Shown: positions 6,558 to 12,825 of the stretch, piece after piece
Layout: every line of letters starts with the position of its first letter
How positions within the stretch are numbered: the stretch's first letter is position 1
NCBI GenBank assembly: GCA_025449475.1
Contig: JANWJM010000014.1
Span: 1-12,825, forward strand
DNA: 12,825 nt
Origin: Thermoactinomycetaceae bacterium
GTDB taxonomy: Bacteria; Bacillota; Bacilli; Thermoactinomycetales; Thermoactinomycetaceae
Direction: 5' to 3'
Program-made: the position numbers and the translations under genes
The notes under the pieces: generated by a model
Databases searched by the model: none
Told to the model about the DNA's origin: nothing
Seen by the model: only the letters and a program-made list of their open reading frames with translations

Positions 6558-7601
6558 CTATTGATTTACTTTTTTCGCATTCTCTTCACTACGTCTAATA
6601 TTTTGCTGATGCTCTTCCAATGTTCTACCAAAATAATGAGCTCCTGTTCCATCCTTCTTCGTCACATAGAACAAATAATCATGTTGTGAAGGATGAATCA
6701 CTGATTGCAGAGCAAGCTCACCTGGACATGCGATCGGAGCCGGAGGTAATCCTTTATTCATATATGTATTAAAGGGGCTATTAATTTTTAAATCATTAAA
6801 ATATAATCTTTTTTTGGATTGACCTTGCATTTGATAGGCATAAATGACCGTCGCATCGACCTCTAATTTCATACCTTTTTCCAGACGATTGTGAATAACT
6901 CCTGAGATTTGTGGGAATTCGCTTTTTACTTGTCCTTCTTTTTCAATCACGGAAGCAAACGTAACCCACTCATCAACAGTCATATCTCGTTGTTTTAATT
7001 TATCGCGGATCTTCATCTTCGTCATCCGCTCGGCAAACTGATCCAGCATAGCTTTCACGATTTTTTCGGGCGTTTCTCGTTTCTTAAATTCATAAGTACT
7101 GGGAAATAAATATCCTTCCAATCGATACTTGCGGCTCGGATGTGCGGGGATTTCTTTTTCAAACTCGTAGGTAGGTGTTCGTTCATTGACTTCTTTTAAA
7201 AATCCTTCTTTGTCAAAACCAGCTTTCTCCAAAATTTCTGCTATTTCAAGGACATTTTTTCCTTCCGGGATGGTCACTTTCACAGTATCTTGTTTACCTT
7301 CATAAAGCTTCGCCATAATGCTATCTAAATTCTCATTTGGTTGAATTTGATAAAAACCTGGTTTCAAATTAGTCATTTTTTTATACCATGCATAATAACG
7401 AAAGAGCCAACCTTCTCGAATTAGTTGATTTTTTTCCAAAATTGAGCCAATTTCACTTAGTGTGGAATCGGGAGGAATTTCAACTTCTTTTACCTCATTC
7501 CGTTGTGGAGATTCGAGGTAAAATTGCACAAACAAATAACCTAACGTCAACCAGCCTCCAATGATAAGAAAAGTTAAGAGTAGACGTAGAAGCCAATTCA
7601 T
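6558..7601 (-). CDS. mltG: Endolytic murein transglycosylase MltG (YceG-like, YrrL)
   Basis: MltG cuts nascent glycan strands inside the chain, near the membrane, and is proposed to set glycan length. The 347-residue product has one N-terminal membrane helix (about 4-28) and an outer domain. A LysM-like region (about 40-115) contains PGFYQIQPNENL and VTIPEGKN. The catalytic domain holds EGYLFPSTYEF (162-172), ASVIEKEGQ with the probable catalytic Glu220 (matching E. coli Glu218), HNRLEKGMKLEVDATVIYAY (237-256) and SPFNTYMNKGLPPAPIACPG (275-294). The ATG at 7601 has GAGGGAGA seven bases upstream. A terminator just upstream (7658-7686) implies a separate promoter or readthrough; no convincing promoter is visible in the roughly 55 bases left. 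In B. subtilis the gene also follows yrzB. Confidence 0.95.
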   Translation of the reverse strand: MNWLLRLLLTFLIIGGWLTLGYLFVQFYLESPQRNEVKEVEIPPDSTLSEIGSILEKNQLIREGWLFRYYAWYKKMTNLKPGFYQIQPNENLDSIMAKLYEGKQDTVKVTIPEGKNVLEIAEILEKAGFDKEGFLKEVNERTPTYEFEKEIPAHPSRKYRLEGYLFPSTYEFKKRETPEKIVKAMLDQFAERMTKMKIRDKLKQRDMTVDEWVTFASVIEKEGQVKSEFPQISGVIHNRLEKGMKLEVDATVIYAYQMQGQSKKRLYFNDLKINSPFNTYMNKGLPPAPIACPGELALQSVIHPSQHDYLFYVTKKDGTGAHYFGRTLEEHQQNIRRSEENAKKVNQ

Positions 7602-7657
7602 GCAAAGTCTCCCTCTCTTGATCTTGTCGACATTCTTTTATCTTAGCATAACTTTGC

Positions 7658-7686
7658 AAAAAAATAACGAGGAATTTCTCCTCGTT
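7658..7686 (-). terminator. Intrinsic terminator between the DUF1292 genes and mltG
   Basis: An 8-bp perfect stem (AACGAGGA 7666-7673 with TCCTCGTT 7679-7686), read on the minus strand, is followed by ATTTTTTT. It lies two bases after the stop of the second DUF1292 gene and would end the alaS-side transcript before mltG. Confidence 0.85.
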
Positions 7687-7688
7687 CA

Positions 7689-7952
7689 CTAATCATGCAA
7701 AAACAGATATTCATCGATGGCCTCCGAAACACGCTCCCATTCCATTTCATCTTCGATTTCTTCCAATTGATTTTCACATACGCGGTAGAGATAGCAGTCA
7801 TCGGGATGATCATTTTCCGTTCTCAATAAGGCATAATGCTGTTGGTCCATCATAAATTCTTTCAAGACTTGAAAGTCATTTTTCGCGTCTGCTTGATTGG
7901 AATTTCTTAAAATAAAAACCTCTTTAATTGGTTCATTATTTAGTTGATTCAT
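7689..7952 (-). CDS. DUF1292-domain protein, second of a tandem pair
   Basis: The 87-residue acidic product shares the family pattern with its upstream neighbour: a beta-rich start with ALLRTE and CYLYRV, then an acidic helical end (EEIEDEMEWERVSEAIDEYLF) matching the EDDEEWE-VEE type ending of DUF1292/YrzB proteins. Its function is unknown. The ATG at 7952 lies inside the end of the preceding gene (17-base overlap), with AGGTGAT eight bases upstream, so translation is probably coupled. The N-terminal part departs from the family, with a 30-residue start (NNEPIKEVFILRNSN) that I cannot match. I infer an old, diverged duplicate rather than a recent copy. A terminator follows directly. Confidence 0.75.
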   Translation of the reverse strand: MNQLNNEPIKEVFILRNSNQADAKNDFQVLKEFMMDQQHYALLRTENDHPDDCYLYRVCENQLEEIEDEMEWERVSEAIDEYLFLHD

Positions 7953-8229
7953 TGGTCATCACCTGATACTCATCAGAAAGCCACATATCGAACATTTCTT
8001 CTACCATTTCCCACTCCTGATCATCTTCGATCATTTCGAGTGTCATCTGATCTTTTTCACCGTGATAGCGGAAAGCAAACACTTCTTGTTCCTCAGCATC
8101 ATGATCCTTTTCGGCTGGAACCACCAAAATATATTTTTGTCCTGTATCATGACGTTCAAATTCATACAAAATCTCAAACTTTTGTTCAACGCCATTTTCG
8201 TCTGGTATAAATAGATATTCCTGGGTCAA
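7936..8229 (-). CDS. yrzB: DUF1292-domain protein (YrzB-like)
   Basis: The product is 97 residues and strongly acidic; its position directly after ruvX is that of B. subtilis yrzB (93 residues). Family features are LYEFERHDTGQKYILVVPAE, EVFAFRYHG and the ending EMIEDDQEWEMVEEMFDMWL. No biochemical role is established for the family. I place the start at a TTG (8229), because AAAGGAGG stands eight bases before it and conserved sequence begins right after (TQEYLFIPDENG). That TTG overlaps the ruvX stop codon (TTGA). An in-frame ATG at 8274 would add 15 residues that overlap the ruvX end and lack such a ribosome site. Confidence 0.85.
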   Translation of the reverse strand: MTQEYLFIPDENGVEQKFEILYEFERHDTGQKYILVVPAEKDHDAEEQEVFAFRYHGEKDQMTLEMIEDDQEWEMVEEMFDMWLSDEYQVMTNESTK

Positions 8230-8660
8230 TTGATTTCCCTCCTTTTGGCATCCAAAAATCCTTGCAAAATCCAAACAGCAGCCAGTTGATCGATGACATT
8301 TTTTCTTTTTTTTCGCGTAAGATTTGATTCGATCAATGTTCGCGTAACCGCTGAGGTTGATAACCGTTCATCCCATAAATGAACAGGCATGTGATAGTTA
8401 TTTTCCAAATACTCTGCCCAGTGGATACTTTCCTTTCCCTTCTCACCCGTACTTCCATCCATATTTCGCGGAAATCCGATCACAATTTCCGTAATCTGAT
8501 ATTCTTGAATCAAATCATCCAATTGCTTCAGCCACGCTGAATCGCCTGTTTTTTTGATAACACAAACTCCTTGAGCGGTAATGCCCAAGGAGTCACTCAC
8601 CGCAACGCCAATCCGTCGTTCCCCCAAATCGAGTCCCATAATACGAACCATGCTACCCAT
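8226..8660 (-). CDS. ruvX: RuvX/YqgF-family putative Holliday junction resolvase (YrrK)
   Basis: The 144-residue protein has the RNase H-like fold of the YqgF family, thought to act as a Holliday junction resolvase and, in E. coli, needed for maturation of the 16S rRNA 5' end. The acidic active-site residues are visible: D11 in IMGLDLGERRIGVAVSD, E98 in LWDERLSTSAV and D124 in VIDQLAAVWILQGFLD. The segment VIGFPRNMDGSTGEKG (60-75) is also typical. The start is ambiguous: the ATG at 8660 overlaps the ireB stop (TGATG), a TTG lies at 8663, and another ATG at 8651 fits the usual family start MxRIMGLD. The ribosome site (AAGAGAG) is weak, so coupling to ireB is likely. Distal overlap with the DUF1292 gene continues the chain. 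Confidence 0.95.
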   Translation of the reverse strand: MGSMVRIMGLDLGERRIGVAVSDSLGITAQGVCVIKKTGDSAWLKQLDDLIQEYQITEIVIGFPRNMDGSTGEKGKESIHWAEYLENNYHMPVHLWDERLSTSAVTRTLIESNLTRKKRKNVIDQLAAVWILQGFLDAKRREIN

Positions 8661-8932
8661 CAACTCTCTTGATCATCTGCCTCAATCTGATTCGTTTTTA
8701 AATAGTGTTTCACCAACTCCTCAATCAATTCATCCCGCTCAATTTTTCGGATCAGGGTTCGTGCATTATTATGTCTGGGAATATAGGCAGGATCACCGGA
8801 AATGAGGTATCCAACGATCTGATTGATCGGATTGTAACCTTTTTCTTTCAGCGTGCCATACACAAGGAGCAATACATCTTTGGGACTTCTTTCAACCTCG
8901 CCTCGAAAGTGAAACTTTCTTGTCTCATCCAT
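8660..8932 (-). CDS. ireB: IreB family regulatory phosphoprotein (YrzL, UPF0297)
   Basis: The 90-residue product is the classical UPF0297 protein, with GYNPINQIVGYLISGDP (32-48), AYIPRHNNARTLIRKIERD and ELIEELVKHYL. In Enterococcus faecalis IreB is phosphorylated on N-terminal threonines by the PASTA kinase IreK and affects cephalosporin resistance; the kinase is not in this window. Thr4 in MDETRKF is a candidate site. The ATG at 8932 has GGGGGAG five bases upstream. The gene begins 94 bases after the alaS stop, and the gap has an AT-rich TAAAAT run that could be a weak -10, but no clear terminator. The stop overlaps the ruvX ATG by one base. Confidence 0.96.
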   Translation of the reverse strand: MDETRKFHFRGEVERSPKDVLLLVYGTLKEKGYNPINQIVGYLISGDPAYIPRHNNARTLIRKIERDELIEELVKHYLKTNQIEADDQES

Positions 8933-9026
8933 GGCATCTCCCCCATCCTCTCTTTTGGATGAATGGCTTGTTACTTCTATTTTATCGTACCTTCAAGGGA
9001 ATATCCTCAACAACTTCTGCTTTTTC

Positions 9027-11657
9027 TCATGAACGTCCTCTTTCTTTTACCCAACGATAAACATAATCTAAAGCTTCTTTCAACCGTTCAGGAGATTTTC
9101 CGCCTGCTTGTGCGAGATCGGGACGACCGCCACCTCCACCACCACACAAGCTTGCCACTTCTTTGATTAACTTTCCAGCATGAAAGCCTTCTTCAACATA
9201 TTTTTTGGAAACCGAAGCGACAAATTGAACCTTCTGTCCATTCTTCGATCCGAGAACGATGATCCCTTCTTCCAATTGATGGCGCAATTCATCCACCAGC
9301 TTTCGTAATTGTGCCATGTCTGTCGCTTCGACCTCAACCGATAAAACGGGAAGACCATTGATCTCGACCACCTTGTTCGCTAATTCATCCACTTTATTCT
9401 GGTTGAGTAAGGTTTGTAGGGATTGATTGATGTGTAACAATTCTTTTTCTCTATCCTTCAACTGAACGATCTTTTTTGGAACTTCATGTATGGTAGTTTT
9501 CAACTGTGTGGCGGCTTCTCGTAGTTTGGTGACTTGTTGATTGAGATATAGATATGCCTGCTTCCCCGTCACCGCTTCAATTCTTCGGATTCCCGAACCA
9601 ATACTACTTTCATTTACAATCGCAAAAAGCCCGATTTCACCTGTATGATTTACATGTGTCCCGCCACAGAGTTCGAGACTGTAATCGCCGACCTGTACCA
9701 CACGCACTTCAGATCCATATTTTTCACCAAATAGAGCCATGGCTCCCATCGCTTTTGCCTCTTCAAGAGGTTTGATCATGGTTTCAACCTTTGTATTCTT
9801 CCAAATCTGTTCGTTGACACGATGTTGTGTCTGTTCAATTTCTTCTACTGACATAGCTTTCACATGTGTAAAATCAAAACGCAAACGATCGGGTGCAACC
9901 AATGATCCTGCTTGATTCACATGCTTACCCAGGATCTCTTTTAATGCCTTATGAAGAAGATGGGTCGCTGTATGATTTTTGACCGTTGCAATCCGCCGCT
10001 CTTCATCGATCCGTGCAACCACACGTTCCCCTCGATGGATCGTACCTTTTTCCACAAAAACGACATGAACATGTTCCCCATGCGGGCCTTTCTGAACATC
10101 TTTGACCAATAAACGTGCTGATTCTGTCTCAATCCAGCCGCGATCGGCTACTTGTCCACCGCTCTCGGCATAAAAGGGGGTCTCTGTTAAAACAAGCATT
10201 CCTTCTCTCTCGGAACCCAATGTATCGACTTGCTGGTCTTGAACCAGTATCGCCTCGATCTGCGTGTGAATCTCCGATTCTGTATAGCCTACAAATTTGC
10301 TGTCCACATTCAATTCAGACAAGGCTCCCCCTTGCACCTGCATACTATCCACACTTTGACGAGCCGATCGCGCCCGCTCGCGTTGGATAGCCATTTCCCG
10401 ATCAAAGCCTTCGCGATCCACGGATAAGCCCTGTTCAAGCGCAAAGTCTTCCGTAAGATCTAACGGGAAACCATATGTATCATAAAGCTTAAAGGCGTCC
10501 TTTCCATCGATTTTCGTTTGTTTTTTCTTTTTCGCTTGGTCGACGATTTCTTCCAAAATGTGCAATCCTTCTGTCAATGTTTCTTGGAACCGTTCCTCTT
10601 CTCCCTGAATCACTTGTTCAATCCATTCTTTTTTCTCTGTGGGTTCAGGATAATAATCATGCATAATCTCTGCGACGACACCGGTTAGCTGGAACAGGAA
10701 AGGCTTTTTGATGCCCAATTTATGCCCATAGCGAACCGCCCGACGCAACAAACGTCGCAATACATAACCTCGTCCCTCGTTGGATGGGAGAACCTCATCG
10801 CCAATTGCAAAAACAATGGTACGTATATGATCAGCAATCACTTTTAACGCAATATCCTGCTCGGAATCCTGCCCATAAGAAACCCCTGCTTCCTGACAGA
10901 TTGTTTGGATAATGGGCTGAAACAGATCGGTATCATAATTGGATGGCACATTCTGCATAACGGAAGCCATTCGCTCTAGACCCATTCCGGTGTCAATATT
11001 TTTCTTTGGAAGCGGTGTATATGTGCCATCTGGATTATGATTAAACTGCGAAAACACCAGATTCCAGATTTCGAGAAAGCGATCATTCTCTCCACCAGGG
11101 TAACACTCAGGATCACTGGAATCGCCAAACTCTTCTCCTCGATCATAAAAGATTTCCGTATTTGGGCCACTGGGACCTTCACCAATATCCCAAAAGTTCT
11201 CTTTCAATTTGATAATCCGCTCTTTCGGAATACCGATTTCTTTATGCCAATATTGGTATGCCTCTTCATCTTCTGGATGAACCGTCACCGATAAACGGTC
11301 GGGATCTAATCCCATCCACTTTGCATCTGTAAGAAACTCCCACGCCCACACAATTGCCTCTTTTTTAAAATAATCGCCAATCGAAAAATTCCCCAGCATC
11401 TCAAAAAATGTATGATGCCGCGGCGTATATCCGACATTTTCAATATCGTTGGTCCGAATCGACTTCTGGACATTAACAATCCGCGGATTTTCTGGAATCA
11501 ACCGTCCATCAAAATACTTCTTCAAGGTCGCGACCCCGCTATTAATCCATAACAAACTGGGGTCATCGATCGGAACCAGTGAGGCGCTTGGTTCGATCTG
11601 ATGTCCTTTTTCCGCAAAAAACCTTAGATATTTCTGACGAATCTCACTTGCTTTCAT
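9027..11657 (-). CDS. alaS: Alanine--tRNA ligase (AlaRS)
   Basis: The 876-residue enzyme charges tRNA-Ala with alanine, a normal full length for bacterial AlaRS. The class II aminoacylation domain lies at about 1-245 (FFAEKGHQIEPSASLVP; RHHTFFEMLGNFSIGDYF at 80-97; IDTGMGLERMAS at 221-232). The editing domain that removes Ser and Gly mischarges has zinc-site residues H562 and H566 in NHTATHLLHKAL and C664 and H668 in ELCGGTHVNHTG. The C-Ala domain ends with a glycine run and RPDLAQAGGK (839-854). I start at the ATG at 11657, with MKASEIRQKYL matching the family start and GAGGGAGT as ribosome site. The longer open frame to 11831 runs through the T-box leader and is not coding. The AI-2E-type gene upstream is also the B. 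subtilis arrangement. Confidence 0.98.
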   Translation of the reverse strand: MKASEIRQKYLRFFAEKGHQIEPSASLVPIDDPSLLWINSGVATLKKYFDGRLIPENPRIVNVQKSIRTNDIENVGYTPRHHTFFEMLGNFSIGDYFKKEAIVWAWEFLTDAKWMGLDPDRLSVTVHPEDEEAYQYWHKEIGIPKERIIKLKENFWDIGEGPSGPNTEIFYDRGEEFGDSSDPECYPGGENDRFLEIWNLVFSQFNHNPDGTYTPLPKKNIDTGMGLERMASVMQNVPSNYDTDLFQPIIQTICQEAGVSYGQDSEQDIALKVIADHIRTIVFAIGDEVLPSNEGRGYVLRRLLRRAVRYGHKLGIKKPFLFQLTGVVAEIMHDYYPEPTEKKEWIEQVIQGEEERFQETLTEGLHILEEIVDQAKKKKQTKIDGKDAFKLYDTYGFPLDLTEDFALEQGLSVDREGFDREMAIQRERARSARQSVDSMQVQGGALSELNVDSKFVGYTESEIHTQIEAILVQDQQVDTLGSEREGMLVLTETPFYAESGGQVADRGWIETESARLLVKDVQKGPHGEHVHVVFVEKGTIHRGERVVARIDEERRIATVKNHTATHLLHKALKEILGKHVNQAGSLVAPDRLRFDFTHVKAMSVEEIEQTQHRVNEQIWKNTKVETMIKPLEEAKAMGAMALFGEKYGSEVRVVQVGDYSLELCGGTHVNHTGEIGLFAIVNESSIGSGIRRIEAVTGKQAYLYLNQQVTKLREAATQLKTTIHEVPKKIVQLKDREKELLHINQSLQTLLNQNKVDELANKVVEINGLPVLSVEVEATDMAQLRKLVDELRHQLEEGIIVLGSKNGQKVQFVASVSKKYVEEGFHAGKLIKEVASLCGGGGGGRPDLAQAGGKSPERLKEALDYVYRWVKERGRS

Positions 11658-11705
11658 TTCGACTCCCTCTTTCTCTCTCAAAGTTGCCGACAACCTCTGA
11701 AAAAT

Positions 11706-11741
11706 AAAAAAAACTTCTCCAATCCCACTAGGGACGAGAAG
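11706..11741 (-). terminator. Regulated terminator of the alaS T-box leader
   Basis: On the minus strand CTTCTC pairs with GAGAAG and TCCC with GGGA around an ACTA-type loop (11714-11741), followed by eight T residues (11713-11706). The stem sits directly after the T-box sequence and 48 bases before the alaS ATG. It should form when tRNA-Ala is charged. Confidence 0.9.
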
Positions 11742-11938
11742 ATCTTCCCGCGGTACCACCCTAATTATCAACAGCTTGATCCCTTCATTACACGGATAAC
11801 GGTACTTCTTACCGGCAGGTATTAACTGCATTCAAGAACGGGCATACTCTGCACGAGTTTCTGGAAAGATCTCTCAGCAACAATCTCTCTCTCTGGACAG
11901 ACTCATTACAGAAACGGTTCTGTCATCATGTTTTCTTT
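11706..11938 (-). promoter_or_regulatory. T-box riboswitch leader of alaS
   Basis: The T-box consensus AGGGTGGTACCGCGG is present exactly on the minus strand (11762-11748), followed by the terminator. Its UGGU would pair with the ACCA end of tRNA-Ala. Upstream, Stem I has a base helix of AGAAC (11921-11917) with GTTCT (11839-11835), and the distal part carries an AGAGAGA stretch and a GCTGAGAG loop typical of the AG bulge and terminal loop. The likely specifier codon is GCC (11843-11841), which sits before TTCTTGA in the same layout as known T-box specifier loops. GCA at 11852-11850 is a second candidate. Both code for alanine. Uncharged tRNA-Ala should favour the antiterminator and alaS expression. 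Confidence 0.93.
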
Positions 11939-11944
11939 GATTAA

Positions 11945-11950
11945 ATTATC
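11945..11950 (-). promoter_or_regulatory. Possible -10 element of alaS
   Basis: GATAAT preceded by TAT lies on the minus strand about seven bases before the T-box leader. No good -35 hexamer stands 16-18 bases upstream; only a T-rich run is found. The rest of the gap to the AI-2E-type gene (to 12095) shows no gene and no clear terminator. Confidence 0.35.
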
Positions 11951-12095
11951 ATATTTCATTCGGGGAAAAAAGAGTTCGGCACGCACCCTCTTCTCACCTT
12001 CTCGTCAAAAAACTGCTACCAGTATATTAACAAAAATTTGTCAGGCTGGCGAGGAAAGTTGAACTTCCCAATTCTTTGAGTTTTTATCTGATCCT

Positions 12096-12825
12096 TTACA
12101 CACGGGATTGAACATAGTAGTGAAAAATATGTTCGATGACCACTTTCCCTACCGCAAACAGAGGAACTGCTAAAATCAATCCTAAAATTCCACCAATCTC
12201 TCCACCTACCAATAAAGCAAAGATAATCAACAATGGATGCATATGTAATGTTCGACCAACAATCTGCGGAGAAAGCACATTTCCCTCTAGCATCTGAACG
12301 ATAAAGTTGGTTAAGATCACCGCAAACACCATTTTGATCGAAACGGTAAATGCCACAAAAATTGCTGGAATTGCACCAAATATGGGACCCAGATAAGGGA
12401 TGATATTAAAAATCGCTACAACGCATGCCAGGATCAAAGCATAGGGTAATCCGATGATCAAGTAACCGATATATACACAGACCCCTACCACGATACAAAC
12501 CAATAACTGACCTCGAATATAATTGCCGAGAGCTTGATCAATCTCTTTAAAGAGCAGGAAAAACTCTTTTCTTTTGGCTTTCGGAATCATACTTTTAAAG
12601 GTTTTTTCAAAGTCACGAACATCTTTTAGCATATAAAAAGCTAAAAAGGGGATAATCAAAGCGAAAAAAAATTGATTGATGGTATTTCCAATGCCATCCA
12701 TGATCCGAGCTACTCCGTTCCCAAGACTTTGCTCCATTCGATCGAGTGAGTTTTCAATGGCATTCCGAATACTACTTGGGAGCAGATCCCTGCCATGATC
12801 ATTATACTCATTGATCATATATTGA
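12096..12825 (-). CDS. yrrI: AI-2E family transporter-like membrane protein (YrrI-like), 5' part missing
   Basis: The C-terminal roughly 240 residues of a polytopic membrane protein are present; the reading frame stays open to the right edge, and family members are about 350 residues. The ATG at 12818 is therefore probably internal. Typical family signatures include FNIIPYLGPIFGAIPAI, MLEGNVLSPQIVGRTLHMHP and LLVGGEIGGILGLILAVPLF, plus at least five hydrophobic helices. The family is named for export of the autoinducer AI-2 (TqsA), but many members have other or unknown substrates. Location directly upstream of alaS is the same as B. subtilis yrrI, so the symbol rests on synteny. Confidence 0.88.
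   Translation of the reverse strand, partial: QYMINEYNDHGRDLLPSSIRNAIENSLDRMEQSLGNGVARIMDGIGNTINQFFFALIIPFLAFYMLKDVRDFEKTFKSMIPKAKRKEFFLLFKEIDQALGNYIRGQLLVCIVVGVCVYIGYLIIGLPYALILACVVAIFNIIPYLGPIFGAIPAIFVAFTVSIKMVFAVILTNFIVQMLEGNVLSPQIVGRTLHMHPLLIIFALLVGGEIGGILGLILAVPLFAVGKVVIEHIFHYYVQSRV

Noticed and set aside
9115..9145. GC-rich repeat-like tract near the alaS 3' end
   Set aside because: It encodes the glycine run of the AlaRS C-Ala domain, a normal feature and not a separate repeat.
10115..10390. Plus-strand open frame of 91 codons inside alaS
   Set aside because: It is antisense to the well-conserved AlaRS coding sequence and has no ribosome site or family similarity.
11658..11831. 58-residue N-terminal extension of AlaRS in the same open frame
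   Set aside because: It runs across the T-box sequence and terminator, has no AlaRS similarity, and the family start with a good ribosome site is at 11657.
12046..12080. Small inverted repeat (GGAAAGTTGAACTTCC) after the AI-2E-type gene as terminator
   Set aside because: The arms match imperfectly, leave almost no loop and are not followed by a T run close enough to support termination.
1..12825. CRISPR arrays, tRNA or rRNA genes, prophage or defence-system genes
   Set aside because: I saw no direct-repeat/spacer pattern, no rRNA or tRNA sequence and no such proteins in either strand.

Overview
The window reads as a chromosomal segment from a low-GC, endospore-forming Gram-positive bacterium of the order Bacillales. 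The main reasons are an intact sporulation sigma factor gene (sigK), the conserved order yrrI-alaS-ireB(yrzL)-ruvX(yrrK)-yrzB-mltG(yrrL) known from Bacillus, a T-box leader in front of alaS, and purine-rich Shine-Dalgarno sequences. A thermoactinomycete-like member is possible, but the sequence alone does not settle this.

Layout, left to right. Positions 1-104 hold the decayed zinc-finger end of a TnpB-type (IS200/IS605) protein. It is followed, all on the minus strand, by sigK (196-912) and a gene for a PIG-L/LmbE-type deacetylase that looks like a lipoprotein (1048-2025), with a terminator between those two genes. A divergent intergenic region of about 340 bases leads to two plus-strand isoprenoid genes: a squalene-synthase-like protein (2370-3188) and undecaprenyl-diphosphatase uppP (3419-4255). 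From 4261 to the right edge everything runs on the minus strand. In transcription order (right to left) it is: AI-2E/YrrI-type membrane protein (cut by the window edge), alaS with its T-box leader, ireB, ruvX, two consecutive DUF1292 genes, a terminator, mltG, a class B penicillin-binding protein, and a small unknown gene. The last of these converges on uppP across a shared hairpin terminator.

Functionally the window is rich in cell-envelope genes. UppP recycles the lipid carrier, MltG cuts nascent glycan strands, the class B PBP cross-links peptidoglycan, and IreB belongs to a pathway downstream of PASTA kinases that sense the cell wall. alaS, ruvX and the DUF1292 genes are the usual housekeeping companions of ireB in Bacillales. 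The alaS transcript is predicted to respond to uncharged tRNA-Ala. ireB, ruvX and the two DUF1292 genes overlap end to start, which suggests translational coupling.

I found no wholly new multi-gene system. The observations most worth a second look are an Asp-to-Asn change in the second catalytic motif of the squalene-synthase-like protein, a perfect 12-bp hairpin that covers the region just before the PBP start codon, the tnpB remnant beside sigK, the tandem DUF1292 genes, and unusual translation-start arrangements (short upstream ORF, start-stop element, overlapping TTG start).
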